A stretch of 43,062 nt of DNA. It comes from a bacterium (GTDB taxonomy: Bacteria > Acidobacteriota > HRBIN11 > JAKEFK01). The position numbers and the translations under genes were made by a program. The stretch's first letter is position 1, and every line of letters begins with the position of its first letter. The notes under the pieces were generated by a model that had not been told where the DNA came from, did no database searches, and saw only the letters and a list, made by a program, of their open reading frames with translations. The stretch lies in the NCBI GenBank assembly GCA_022616075.1, contig JAKEFK010000138.1, forward strand, positions 1 to 43,062. The letters run 5' to 3'. Of this stretch, positions 16,132 through 24,463 are shown piece by piece.

Positions 16132-18777
16132 TTATTGCACGCCACCGGATGCCAGAATTTGTTTCAGCTTTTCCGTCCAGTTCATGACAACGCGCAAATT
16201 GCTGCCGTGCGCTCCCCGGCGAAGCATAATAAAGCGTCCATCCCTTGTGACATCGTAATTCGGGATGGAGATTCCCTGACCGAAATCATATACATCGGCA
16301 AATAGTGGAACCGGCTTCCCAAAAGCAGGTTCTGATGCCGAAGGATCAAACGAAACTGCCATCATATTCTTACCATTGCGATAGAAAACTTCCTGGTTGT
16401 TGGTATTCCATCTTGCCTGTACACCACCACCTTCCGAAACTTGCCATGCGCGATCCAAAGCAGGATACCGCCGAACATAAATTTCAGCCTGCCCCGATTC
16501 ATTGGATTGGTATAACAACCAGCGTCCATCCGGTGACAGCTGGGGACCGCCTTCGTACGCAGGAGTAACAAGAAGCGGTTTCGGCGCGAATTTGCCGCTG
16601 ATCGACATCAAAAAAATATCTCCGGATGAGTTCGGCTGAATTCGAACAATGATGATGGAGTCTGGATCAGGTCCGGGTGACGCAGGATAATCATTAATGA
16701 ATCCGCTTCCCAACGGTCCGGCTTTTCCGCTTCCATCAGCAGCGGCCCAGAAGGGTACATTAAATCGCCGGAACGCCACGCCCTTACCATCAGCCGTCCA
16801 TGTGGAAAAACTGGTTCCGAGTCCTACAGCGGTAATTCTTGCGCGCGTTTCGCGCAGCAGATCGAAGGTTTCGATCAAGCTTGCTTCATTTTCGAAAAGA
16901 AGCCGGCGACCATCCGGTGAAACTCTTGGGTTTCCCATGCGACTACGGGCCATATTCAGCGCCAACTCAGAGCCATCACGACTCACAGAAACTGCACGAT
17001 TGCTTCCAAAATCGCCCGGAACAAATACGAGCGTGCCGATATCTGAAAGTTGCAATCCCTGACTTCCGGTTCGCACAGTACCGATTACACCAGCTCGAAT
17101 CACTGAAAGTGCATTTCCGCGGGCAGTAACACTTTCAGGATCAAAAGGGACAGCAAATACAGCGCCGTCTCTTGCAAAAAGCAAATGACCGGACGATGAC
17201 CAAATTGGTGTGATCGCGCGCTCTATAATCACGGATTTCTTCCCGCTATCTCTGGACAACGATTCAATCCGCTCGGTTCCCAACTCCGTCGTCAGGCTTG
17301 AGTAAAGTAGCGTGCGCCCACCCGGCAAAACGAGAGGATCGGTATGAAGGACTTCGTGGCGGGTTGCATCAAGCTTCGTCAATTGGGTTGGAGCGCCGCC
17401 TTGCGGAGACACCATCCAGAGCGCCCCATTGCGATTGAAAAGAATACCCCACGAATTCCAGATGATGCCGCTGCCTAGATCGGAACCTGACGTAAGGACT
17501 GTTCGTTGTTGATCAGCGAGAGAAATTTTAGTTACCAGTGTGCTACCCGGAATAATTACCAGACTCGCATTATCTGGCGAAAAACCTGCGGCGTTTACCC
17601 CTGGATCATTGAGCTCCACTGCTTCCGGACTATCCAACCTTCGAACGTACACTCTTCGCACGCCGTTTCGGATGCCTATCATCGCGACTTTGCGCCCGTC
17701 TGGCGAGATTGAAAAACCACCTTGTAGTCCCGAACTCGGCTCGACATCCGGTGGATAGGAGATATCGAAATCTGTCACTTCGCGAGATAAGGAATCTGTG
17801 TCTTTGTGTTGCAAGAGCGTCCACAAGGAAACGAGGATTGCAAGCGCAGTGATGATCCATGGTAAATATCGATATAGCGGTTTTGATTGTGCGGGGATTA
17901 TTGCCGCAGGAATCTTTTCAACTTTCTCTTCCAGATCCGATTGCGCATCGCCAATATCCCGCAAACGCTTTTTCGGATCGCGAGTGAGGCAGCGCTCCAG
18001 CAAACGCCGAACTCCCGGTGGTGTCGATGCAGGTAATGCGCTCAGATCAGGATCGCGAATGAGTACTGCAGCAAGCGTGTCACTCACCGTTTCGCCGTCA
18101 AAAAGTCTTCTGCCGGTTAACATTTCAAATAGCACAACTCCAAAAGCCCAGATATCGGTACGCTTATCAACCGGTTTTCCACGCGCTTGCTCCGGGCTCA
18201 TGTAACCCACGGTACCAAGAATGATTCCTGCCTCTGTCATATGTCGGGCCATCGTTGGCGATTGCGAGACTCCGCTTTCAATCGATCCGGTATCTCCTTC
18301 AAAAGCTTTTGCGAGACCAAAATCAAGAATCTTCGTGATTCCGGATTTGCTTACCTTTATATTTGCAGGCTTCAGATCCCGATGGATGACACCCTTTTCG
18401 TGTGCAGCTTCCAGGCCGTCGGCAATCTGTTTTGCGATGGCCAGTGATTCATCCAGCGGGATGGGACCGCGTTTTAAACGCTCTGCCAGGTCTTCTCCGT
18501 CAACGAACTCCAGTGCAAGAGCCACATCGCCATTCGACTCTTCGAGTCCGTAAATCGAGGCAATATTCGGATGATTCAAAGAAGCGAGAACCTGAGCTTC
18601 CCGCCGGAATCGAGCTACTCCATCAACGTCTTTTGCGAAGGACGCAGGCAATATCTTTATTGCGATGTCGCGGTTCAGTTTCGTGTCCCGCGCACGATAG
18701 ACTTCTCCCATTCCACCTGCGCCAATCGACGCTGTGATCTGGTACGAGCCTAAGCGGGTCCCCGGCAGAAAACTCAT
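16132..18777 (-). CDS. Transmembrane Ser/Thr protein kinase with TolB/PD40 beta-propeller sensor
   Basis: Residues 12-285 are a complete Hanks-type kinase: GAGGMGEVY (P-loop), K41 in AIKIL, HRDLKPAN (132-139), DFG (152-154) and SPEQARG (194-200). One membrane helix follows (about 303-323). The remaining 550 residues carry PD40/TolB-like propeller blades (SPDGRKVA, SPDGRRLL, SPDGRWLLYQS). It is likely a membrane sensor kinase with an extracytoplasmic propeller. Its start overlaps the nucleotidyltransferase stop by 4 bases, so it is transcribed as the last gene of the peptide-modification operon. Such kinases are abundant in Acidobacteriota, so this linkage may be incidental. Confidence 0.92.
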   Translation of the reverse strand: MSFLPGTRLGSYQITASIGAGGMGEVYRARDTKLNRDIAIKILPASFAKDVDGVARFRREAQVLASLNHPNIASIYGLEESNGDVALALEFVDGEDLAERLKRGPIPLDESLAIAKQIADGLEAAHEKGVIHRDLKPANIKVSKSGITKILDFGLAKAFEGDTGSIESGVSQSPTMARHMTEAGIILGTVGYMSPEQARGKPVDKRTDIWAFGVVLFEMLTGRRLFDGETVSDTLAAVLIRDPDLSALPASTPPGVRRLLERCLTRDPKKRLRDIGDAQSDLEEKVEKIPAAIIPAQSKPLYRYLPWIITALAILVSLWTLLQHKDTDSLSREVTDFDISYPPDVEPSSGLQGGFSISPDGRKVAMIGIRNGVRRVYVRRLDSPEAVELNDPGVNAAGFSPDNASLVIIPGSTLVTKISLADQQRTVLTSGSDLGSGIIWNSWGILFNRNGALWMVSPQGGAPTQLTKLDATRHEVLHTDPLVLPGGRTLLYSSLTTELGTERIESLSRDSGKKSVIIERAITPIWSSSGHLLFARDGAVFAVPFDPESVTARGNALSVIRAGVIGTVRTGSQGLQLSDIGTLVFVPGDFGSNRAVSVSRDGSELALNMARSRMGNPRVSPDGRRLLFENEASLIETFDLLRETRARITAVGLGTSFSTWTADGKGVAFRRFNVPFWAAADGSGKAGPLGSGFINDYPASPGPDPDSIIIVRIQPNSSGDIFLMSISGKFAPKPLLVTPAYEGGPQLSPDGRWLLYQSNESGQAEIYVRRYPALDRAWQVSEGGGVQARWNTNNQEVFYRNGKNMMAVSFDPSASEPAFGKPVPLFADVYDFGQGISIPNYDVTRDGRFIMLRRGAHGSNLRVVMNWTEKLKQILASGGVQ

Positions 18778-19910
18778 TTTTGAGAAAGTCGCAACATTTT
18801 AGCATGGCGTACGAGCTTTTGTGCGAGCCTCTTCAGCATGTGAAAAGGAATAACCCATCGAGATTTCAATCCCCAGAATTGCTGAAGAAAAATGATAAAC
18901 CCAAGGAGTTTTGCAGCTGTGCTCATTGTGTTTGTGTTGCGGACGTAAGAGTACCAGAGCAAAGGAAGATTCCCGAGCAGTTTCTGTAGATGATCCTCCG
19001 TCTTGTAACGGAATTCGCAGAATTCCGTTTTGGATGGAGGGAGAAGAGCTTCTAAAACTTTCGGCGGAACAGGCGCGTGAAATTTTTCGCGAAGATAAGT
19101 AAGTGCGTGACGAACAGGCAGCATCAGCCTTCTTTGATTTGTTTGTTCTATCAATCGATTCCAGTCGATTTCTGTTTCCGATTTCAGAATCATCATGGTG
19201 TCTGCAACCCAGCGTATGGAAGGCGCCCATTTTGATCCGTGCACACAAACATGAAGGATCTGATCTGCGGGATTTAACGATCGTGAACTGGCCGTTTCTA
19301 TGGAAACTAAAATGGAACCATTCCAGAAGTCCTCATCATCCGTTTCGCGGAGACACTCCGGTAGAACGTGCCAGTGAAGATCCACTTTTGATGTGGAGGG
19401 TCTGCAAAACGCATAACCATGGATAAGGGGGACCAATCCTTCCGAAAAATGGACATCTTTTTCCGCCACTGGTTCGAATCCCATTGTTTTCAGAAGACGT
19501 ACCGAAAGGAGAGCGTCCTGCGTGCGCACCAGAACATCCAGATCAACCATCGGACGAAGCCCCGGATCTCGATAGTATTTCGGAATCAGGGCGGCTCCTT
19601 TTAAGACCATTGTGGAAATTTCGGCTTGCTGAAACCGCTCGAGCAAATGAGCAAGGTCCAAGAGCCGAACACGATTCGTGATCCGCGTCTGACCGTAGAG
19701 TTCTTCGACTTTGGCGCGCATCGGTCCAACAATTTTGTAGAGTGCCAGCTTTGGTTGCAGAAGAGGAATGATTCTTTCAGTGAGATGATCCAGTTCCTCG
19801 AGATTCATTGTTGTTTTCCAATGATTCCAGGCCTCCTCATCATCCAGAAGTGTCGCGCGCAGGAGCAGCTCCTGTTGTTGCGTAGGCAGGACGCCCGGCC
19901 GGAAGGGCAT
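18774..19910 (-). CDS. Nucleotidyltransferase family protein (PF14907-like)
   Basis: The core MVLKGAALIPKYYRDPGLRPMVDLDVLVR has the KG.A....Y.....R...DLD pattern of the uncharacterised nucleotidyltransferase family PF14907, with D-x-D as the likely metal site. ATG 19910 (MPFRPG) is chosen because it overlaps the GNAT stop as TAATG; ATG 19940 would overlap by 31 bases. In the paeninodin-type lasso peptide clusters a protein of this family is encoded next to an HPr-kinase-like protein, where the pair is thought to extend or modify peptide phosphate (established association; exact role here unknown). The HPr-kinase-like gene lies 2.5 kb upstream in the same direction. Confidence 0.82.
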   Translation of the reverse strand: MPFRPGVLPTQQQELLLRATLLDDEEAWNHWKTTMNLEELDHLTERIIPLLQPKLALYKIVGPMRAKVEELYGQTRITNRVRLLDLAHLLERFQQAEISTMVLKGAALIPKYYRDPGLRPMVDLDVLVRTQDALLSVRLLKTMGFEPVAEKDVHFSEGLVPLIHGYAFCRPSTSKVDLHWHVLPECLRETDDEDFWNGSILVSIETASSRSLNPADQILHVCVHGSKWAPSIRWVADTMMILKSETEIDWNRLIEQTNQRRLMLPVRHALTYLREKFHAPVPPKVLEALLPPSKTEFCEFRYKTEDHLQKLLGNLPLLWYSYVRNTNTMSTAAKLLGFIIFLQQFWGLKSRWVIPFHMLKRLAQKLVRHAKMLRLSQK

Positions 19911-20443
19911 TACAGACGCAGTATTCTTGTATCTGTCCATCCGTAAGCAACACCTTCGAGTGAAAGGCCGGCAACTTCAGTCATGACGGATCGCACTAGT
20001 TTTCCGCCCAGCGCTTCGTAAAATTTTCTAGCAGGATTTGCTGCAAGCACCCAGATCAATAATGAATCGATCCCTTCCGCAGCGAGTCTTTCTGCTGCCA
20101 CCCGCATCAAGCTACGACCAACCCCGCGCCGTTGGTGCGAAGGGTGGATATAAATTCGGTAAATCTCACCGGCATAAATCGGATCCTGTTTTCTGGTACG
20201 CCCCGCGTACGCGTATCCAAGAACTTCTCTTTCTGCATTTTCCGCAACAAGCACAAATGTTTCTGTTTCCTTTAGCCTTTTCTTCCAATTTTTCTTATGT
20301 TCTCTAACCGAAAGCTTTGCAAGATATGATTTCGGCAGAATTCCGCTATAGGCTGGGCGCATGCTGTCCACATCAATCTGCGCAATGATTCCCGCATCGT
20401 TGGGAGTTGCTGTCCTGATAAGTAGTGGCAGAGCATTTTCCAT
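19910..20443 (-). CDS. GNAT-family N-acetyltransferase
   Basis: The protein has the GNAT layout: RTATPNDAGIIAQID at the start, a strand YRIYIHPSHQRRGVGRSLM with the acetyl-CoA pyrophosphate loop QRRGVG, and the C-terminal ARKFYEALGGKLV. It transfers an acetyl group to an amine, perhaps a peptide or antibiotic amine; the substrate is unknown. Its first codons (MENALPLL) are made of one arm of the long inverted repeat at 20422-20630. It is linked to the nucleotidyltransferase by a 1-base overlap and separated by 199 bases from the S26 peptidase gene, so it could belong to the peptide operon or start a new transcript. Confidence 0.87.
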   Translation of the reverse strand: MENALPLLIRTATPNDAGIIAQIDVDSMRPAYSGILPKSYLAKLSVREHKKNWKKRLKETETFVLVAENAEREVLGYAYAGRTRKQDPIYAGEIYRIYIHPSHQRRGVGRSLMRVAAERLAAEGIDSLLIWVLAANPARKFYEALGGKLVRSVMTEVAGLSLEGVAYGWTDTRILRL

Positions 20444-20630
20444 ATTAACCCAACAAGCAAAGACCCTACAGCTTGTATGATTCTAGTATTAGCGTCATTT
20501 TGTTGGAAAATGCTCTGCATCTCAAGTACTTTGCAGAGCATTTGTAGCGCATCGAATCACTCATTTCAGAAAAAAATCCAGAGCAAAAATGGGTCATGAT
20601 GAGGTTATACGTCAAATGCTCTGCCACTAC
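20422..20630. repeat. Nested inverted repeats sharing AAATGCTCTGC
   Basis: An outer perfect pair of 17-base arms (20422-20438, GTAGTGGCAGAGCATTT; 20614-20630) encloses an inner perfect pair of 12-base arms (20508-20519, AAATGCTCTGCA; 20532-20543) with a 12-base loop. All four arms share the 11-base core AAATGCTCTGC in alternating orientation. The block fills the gap between the S26 peptidase and GNAT genes, and its left arm lies in the first GNAT codons. The inner hairpin could slow or end transcription of the upstream operon, but it lacks the T-run of an intrinsic terminator. Confidence 0.8.
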
Positions 20631-20642
20631 GTACGTGTGGGT

Positions 20643-21149
20643 TCAAATCTTACGTAGACACTTTATCAAAAATGTTGCTGCGGAAATATTGATTTCAAGC
20701 ATTGCAGCGATGCATCGGACCCAGAAAGAAGAAACTCTTTGTAGATTCCCCGGCGCAACCCAATCTTCATTCTTCTGAAAGCCAATCACCGGTCCAAGAA
20801 TCGAATCCATGGGAACTGGCGCATCCGGTAGAAAAGTTGCATCGCCCTGTGTGAGCACATAGTGTTTCGCTTTGCCTCGCCGTCCGCAATAACGAATCCG
20901 GTGCACCATGATTTTGCCTTGATAAAGAAAAGCGACAACCTGACCCGGCTCATAGGTTCCTTTGTAATTCACGTGTATGCGGATTTGCGAACCCTTCGGA
21001 ATGGCAGGGCTCATGCTTCCGCCCCCCAGGGTAATGTCGATCGTTTCAAGTTGTTCACGATGTTCGGAGAGAAAAGCGAACACATATTTTGCATCGCTGC
21101 GAAGCATCGATCCAACTGTGAGGAGTTTTACCCGATCTTGTTTTTCCAT
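20643..21149 (-). CDS. S26-family signal-peptidase-like protease (Ser/His type)
   Basis: The motif GGGSMSPAIPKG (nucleophile S45) followed by GQVVAFLYQGKIMVHRI (H83) and LTQGDAT matches the S24/S26 fold. His in place of the bacterial catalytic Lys is the pattern of the Sec11/SipW-type signal peptidases. The C-terminal 30 residues are amphipathic to hydrophobic (FWVRCIAAMLEINISAATFLIK) and may anchor it to the membrane. Within this operon it is a good candidate for removing the leader of the 55-residue peptide, but this is inference. ATG 21149 overlaps the upstream ferritin-like gene stop by 1 base (TAATG). Confidence 0.83.
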   Translation of the reverse strand: MEKQDRVKLLTVGSMLRSDAKYVFAFLSEHREQLETIDITLGGGSMSPAIPKGSQIRIHVNYKGTYEPGQVVAFLYQGKIMVHRIRYCGRRGKAKHYVLTQGDATFLPDAPVPMDSILGPVIGFQKNEDWVAPGNLQRVSSFWVRCIAAMLEINISAATFLIKCLRKI

Positions 21150-21883
21150 TACGATTTGGATTTTCCTGCAGCCAGATCAGAAGCAAGCCGGATCTCTTCG
21201 GGAGTAAAACCTGCCTCCAGTCTTCCTTCTTGATCCGCCGGGTACTGCACTCCTTCCGTTCCTTCTTTTCCCATAACTTGAAAAAATGCTTTGGAAGCAA
21301 TATTTAAAGCAACTCCCATGCGTAAAACGTTCCGGGGATCTTTTTGAATGGATGCGCGTATCCATTCGTTCGCGAATCTTACATGCGTAATCTCATCCGC
21401 TAACTGAGCTTCATAGAGCTCTGCAAGATCGAAATCCCCTTCCTGCCTGGCCCCATCTTTGGCGTACGTGATTGCATCAATACCACCGGCTTCAAAACTC
21501 CGGTTTTGAATGGCCATGCGGCTGCATAAATCATTGCTTTTTGTGATGATGCGATATTGAAAATTCAGCACCGGATACTGACCGACAAATCCACCTTTAC
21601 TTTCGAGCAATCTCCGGAACATTTGAGCGTGCCGCGATTCATCAGCGCACTGCCGCGCGAGGCACATCCGTAGAGACCAGTCTTCCTCCGGAAAATCGGA
21701 AAGCCCGCGCGCGGAACATTCCAGGCCGTTTACTTCTTCATTCATCTGGCGGTGTAGAAACTCCACAATCCTTTCAGGATGATCCGGAGGAAAGTTGGCG
21801 CATTCTGTCCAGCGTTCGACAACCGTAAATCGCGAATCGCGGGCCGGTCCTTCGGCAAATAGATCTGAGTTGTTCTCTATCAT
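21149..21883 (-). CDS. Ferritin-like diiron protein, DUF455-like (copy B)
   Basis: From ATG 21883 (MIENNSD) the 244-residue protein is a helical bundle with paired metal motifs: MNEEVNGLE (E49/E50, E55), CADESRHAQMF (E82xxH85), FEAGG (E131) and LADEITHVRF (E164xxH167). This is the E..ExxH..E..ExxH ligand set of ferritin-like diiron oxygenases and oxidases. It is clearly paralogous to the copy at 23458-24252 (shared RQC.DE.RH, MAIQ.R.FE.G, LADE..HVRFAN). An oxidative step on the peptide is the natural guess. The start overlaps the preceding gene by 4 bases (ATGA); a longer frame to 21949 is rejected for this reason. Confidence 0.82.
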   Translation of the reverse strand: MIENNSDLFAEGPARDSRFTVVERWTECANFPPDHPERIVEFLHRQMNEEVNGLECSARGLSDFPEEDWSLRMCLARQCADESRHAQMFRRLLESKGGFVGQYPVLNFQYRIITKSNDLCSRMAIQNRSFEAGGIDAITYAKDGARQEGDFDLAELYEAQLADEITHVRFANEWIRASIQKDPRNVLRMGVALNIASKAFFQVMGKEGTEGVQYPADQEGRLEAGFTPEEIRLASDLAAGKSKS

Positions 21884-22419
21884 GCTGCTGTTTTGGGTGC
21901 TACCACGCTGTTGATCGAAGATTCCCTTTCTGCCAAACGTTTCATCCATGCGCTGTCATTCGCTTCGACCTTTATTTTCTCGCGGAGCTCCTTACTTTCT
22001 TTGATCATTCTGGAATTGTCTTGCAGAATCCGTTCGAGCACCCGGACCGACGGCGCATCCATGAGAGGATCTGTTTGGCTTAGATAATTGCGAAAGCGCG
22101 CTTGAAGTGCAGGCAGCATCACATCGTAAAATCCCGCAAGCTTGTCCGCAGAACTTTTTGCTGCAGCCAGTTCTTCCAGAACGCTGAAGTATTCATCTGA
22201 TGGGCGCATGCTATGTTGTAGCGGCAAACGCAATTCGTATGTGCGCTTGCCAAGGGCATCTGCATGTTGCGCGGCATCCCAGATATGAGCTCCGAACAAT
22301 AGTTTAATTTCCATTTCCGGTGTTGTCGGAACCCATTGTGCGAGAGTTTCCATCAACTTGACTTCAATGAAACGGTAAGTTGCCGTTAATTCCCCCCTTT
22401 CTTTCACTGTGAGACTCAT
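21880..22419 (-). CDS. Ferritin-like helical protein (short form, copy C)
   Basis: The N-terminal half METLAQWVPTTPEMEIKL and FGAHIWDAAQHADALGKRTYELR has an E24...D48/H52 pattern resembling the first two helices of ferritin-like proteins. The C-terminal half (RVLERILQDNSRMIKESKELREK) is charged and coiled-coil-like. The full second ExxH is not seen, so if it binds iron the site is atypical or shared with a partner. Overlaps of 4 bases on both sides link it tightly to the HPr-kinase-like and copy B genes, which suggests a complex with copy A or B. I do not recognise a named family. Confidence 0.68.
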   Translation of the reverse strand: MSLTVKERGELTATYRFIEVKLMETLAQWVPTTPEMEIKLLFGAHIWDAAQHADALGKRTYELRLPLQHSMRPSDEYFSVLEELAAAKSSADKLAGFYDVMLPALQARFRNYLSQTDPLMDAPSVRVLERILQDNSRMIKESKELREKIKVEANDSAWMKRLAERESSINSVVAPKTAA

Positions 22420-23468
22420 GATTCCTCCGTCATTGATTCAATCAAATCGGCTGTTTCGTCCGGCGTGCCTGCATCCAGCAGCCAGCAGTGCAGTTTTGAA
22501 AGAAGCTTTATGAAAACCAGAAATTGCATCAGCCGTCTTTCTGTGGTGACACCCCAGAATGGGACCACAATCTGGTTGATCGATAAATCCTTCCAAATTG
22601 GATTCTGTAATGAAGGGTCAAATTTTTCAACGGCTGGTTTGCCGGCGAACGCCCGCAAGATGAAAGCATGAGTAGCCAAAACCGGATTTGTCTTTGATTG
22701 CGGAAAGAGTTCGTGGATTTGAAAGCGCATTCGGTTTTCATCGAAAGCTACGCCGTTGAGAATCTCATCCACATCTTGAGCACGCGGGCCGGATCGAACG
22801 GAAATTGCCTTACGAAAGGGAAGAATCTCACGTGTTACAGCTCGCACGGGCGCTATATCATCTCCAAGAAATCCGTGGCCTCTGGAAGCCAGAGCCATGG
22901 ATAAGGTAGTTTTGCCTCTTTTGCTGGGACCCAGCAGAAGAACTCCAGAACGACCAATCTTTATGGAACCTGCATGCAGAAACAGCAGCTCCTTTTGAAT
23001 CGAGAACAGGATGCTGAGGAGATAATCAACGAGGAAATGGGGCGGTGCTGCTGATACATCGATCAAAGCAACCGCGTTGTTTGCTGCCATTACAAGGCGC
23101 GCGCTTTTGGAATGGCCGATGAAGCGCCATCCTGAAACAGATGAATGCATTTCTGTGTAATACGGATTCTCGAGTGGATGTTCGAGTTGGCCCAGCCCGA
23201 ATCCCAGCGCGTCGAGATTTTCCGGCCGCCGGAAATTTACGTATAGAATGTCGGCGTTCAAGGTCGTTCTAATTTCGCAATGGACCTGCGCGTCCTGTGT
23301 CGGAGAAATTTCATATTCTGGGAAGTATTCGTGAAGTTCTCTGATGAAAGGTTTGTAATCGGATGTTACGGCGAGTGATCCATCGCCGAAACGATAGGTT
23401 ACGGTTTGTGCTTGTTGCTTCAGGAGTTCTGGTCTGTCTGCCAGTTCGGCAATTGCGTCAGCTAACAA
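22416..23468 (-). CDS. HPr kinase-like P-loop protein
   Basis: LHAGSIKIGRSGVLLLGPSKRGKTTLSMALASRGHGFLGDDIAPV contains a P-loop (G180 to T188, GPSKRGKTT) and the following acidic pair DD at 203-204 in the arrangement of HPr kinase C-terminal domains. The N-terminal 160 residues are specific to the HPrK-like proteins found in peptide clusters. In paeninodin biosynthesis a protein of this type phosphorylates a Ser of the precursor (established for that system). The peptide encoded here has Ser at positions 43, 44 and 50, so a similar phosphorylation is conceivable. It overlaps copy A of the ferritin-like genes by 11 bases. Confidence 0.83.
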   Translation of the reverse strand: MLADAIAELADRPELLKQQAQTVTYRFGDGSLAVTSDYKPFIRELHEYFPEYEISPTQDAQVHCEIRTTLNADILYVNFRRPENLDALGFGLGQLEHPLENPYYTEMHSSVSGWRFIGHSKSARLVMAANNAVALIDVSAAPPHFLVDYLLSILFSIQKELLFLHAGSIKIGRSGVLLLGPSKRGKTTLSMALASRGHGFLGDDIAPVRAVTREILPFRKAISVRSGPRAQDVDEILNGVAFDENRMRFQIHELFPQSKTNPVLATHAFILRAFAGKPAVEKFDPSLQNPIWKDLSINQIVVPFWGVTTERRLMQFLVFIKLLSKLHCWLLDAGTPDETADLIESMTEES

Positions 23469-24252
23469 TGGATCCTAAACCTTCCTGGCGAACGATCTCC
23501 TTCAGCTCTTCTTCTGTAAACTCAGCCAATCTGCGGTCCTCCATGCTTGCGAAGATACCGACACGTGTGAAGCTTGTCAGGTCCACACCTACCGCATTTT
23601 TTTCACCAGGGTCCGGCGCGAGAGCTTCAGTCACTTTTTTCAACAGGTGAACGGCTGATACAACCTTCAGCAAAATGGCAGGATTCTCTTCGGCCAGTTT
23701 TTTCAACCATCGATTGGCGAAGCGTACATGCTGCACTTCATCAGCGAGAATTCCATCCATGATCTGCGAGGTCTCTTCGTCCCCCGAGTCCTTCCACATT
23801 TGAACAAGATGGCGAAGAATATCCATCTCTCCGCCTTCAAAAGTCCTTTGTTGAATGGCGAGCCGCCCGGCTAGTGAATCCGTCATGCAAACAACACCCC
23901 ATTCATAATTCATTACCGGGAATTCACCCTTATAGCCTCCGATTTCCTGAAGCCGTCTGTACAACAACGAACAGTGACGTGTTTCATCCCAGCATTGTCT
24001 GGCCAGCTCCATTCGCAATTCCCAGGGAGTATCGGGAAAATCTATCAAAGTTTGAGAAACGATTTCGAGGTTCTGCATCTCATTGTGCATATGCCGGTGC
24101 AGTCGCTGCCGGCGCGAGACCTCCGACATTCCTGCATAATCGTGCAGCTGGGTGTGAAGCTCTACAACCGGAAAACAAGGCTCACGCGCCGGATCCTTGC
24201 GGAGAATTGCGCCACGAACTGTTTTTAAATCCTCACTAGCGAGCGGACGCAC
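23458..24252 (-). CDS. Ferritin-like diiron protein, DUF455-like (copy A)
   Basis: This 264-residue helical protein has the full diiron ligand set: HNEMQNLE (E58, E63), CWDETRHCSLL (E90xxH93), FEGGE (E139/E142) and LADEVQHVRFAN (E172xxH175). It is a paralogue of copy B at 21149-21883. The start is GTG 24252, 27 bases after the peptide gene stop, with GAGG a few bases upstream. Being the first gene after the peptide argues that it acts on it. Diiron proteins of this fold hydroxylate, desaturate or cleave; which reaction occurs here cannot be told from sequence. The C-terminal 40 residues are acidic and may form an interaction tail. Confidence 0.83.
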   Translation of the reverse strand: MRPLASEDLKTVRGAILRKDPAREPCFPVVELHTQLHDYAGMSEVSRRQRLHRHMHNEMQNLEIVSQTLIDFPDTPWELRMELARQCWDETRHCSLLYRRLQEIGGYKGEFPVMNYEWGVVCMTDSLAGRLAIQQRTFEGGEMDILRHLVQMWKDSGDEETSQIMDGILADEVQHVRFANRWLKKLAEENPAILLKVVSAVHLLKKVTEALAPDPGEKNAVGVDLTSFTRVGIFASMEDRRLAEFTEEELKEIVRQEGLGSIVS

Positions 24253-24279
24253 AAAAACCTCACGGATGAGAGGAAGGCA

Positions 24280-24447
24280 CTATAAACCAGCGGGCGGTGA
24301 CCACCAGCAACCTGCGGAGCTGATTTGAGCCGCAGTCATCTGAAACGCTGTCAGCACATCATCCCGGTCCATGGCCGTGAGTGTAGGACGTTCATACTCG
24401 GGAAGATCCTGGAGAGTCTCTATCGCCGCCTTTTCCTTTATTTCCAT
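24280..24447 (-). CDS. Candidate RiPP precursor peptide, 55 residues
   Basis: This short gene starts at ATG 24447 with AGAGGG a few bases upstream and stops with TAG at 24280-24282. It is too short for routine ORF lists. The first 40 residues are charged and leader-like, with LPEYERPTL (Y18, P21) matching the YxxP motif that PqqD-type recognition domains bind in lasso peptide leaders (established for lasso peptides). The tail is small, uncharged and aromatic: SSAGCWWSPPAGL, with C47, W48, W49 and a Pro pair. No Asp or Glu is present after residue 30, so a lasso ring cannot form. It lies 16 bases after the PqqD-like gene and 27 bases before a diiron protein gene. Coding is supported by context, start signals and peptide layout. 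Confidence 0.8.
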   Translation of the reverse strand: MEIKEKAAIETLQDLPEYERPTLTAMDRDDVLTAFQMTAAQISSAGCWWSPPAGL

Positions 24448-24463
24448 TTTTCCCTCTTTGTCT

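Noticed and set aside
20272-20541. Minus-strand 89-codon frame across the inverted repeats and the GNAT start
   Set aside because: It overlaps the GNAT gene in another frame and is composed mostly of repeat sequence; no protein-like features.
20614-20660. tRNA-like D-arm (AGTGGCAGAGCA on the minus strand) and T-loop-like GGTTCAAATC (plus strand)
   Set aside because: The two motifs lie on opposite strands, no acceptor or anticodon stem can be paired, and the T-loop-like piece overlaps the end of the S26 peptidase gene.
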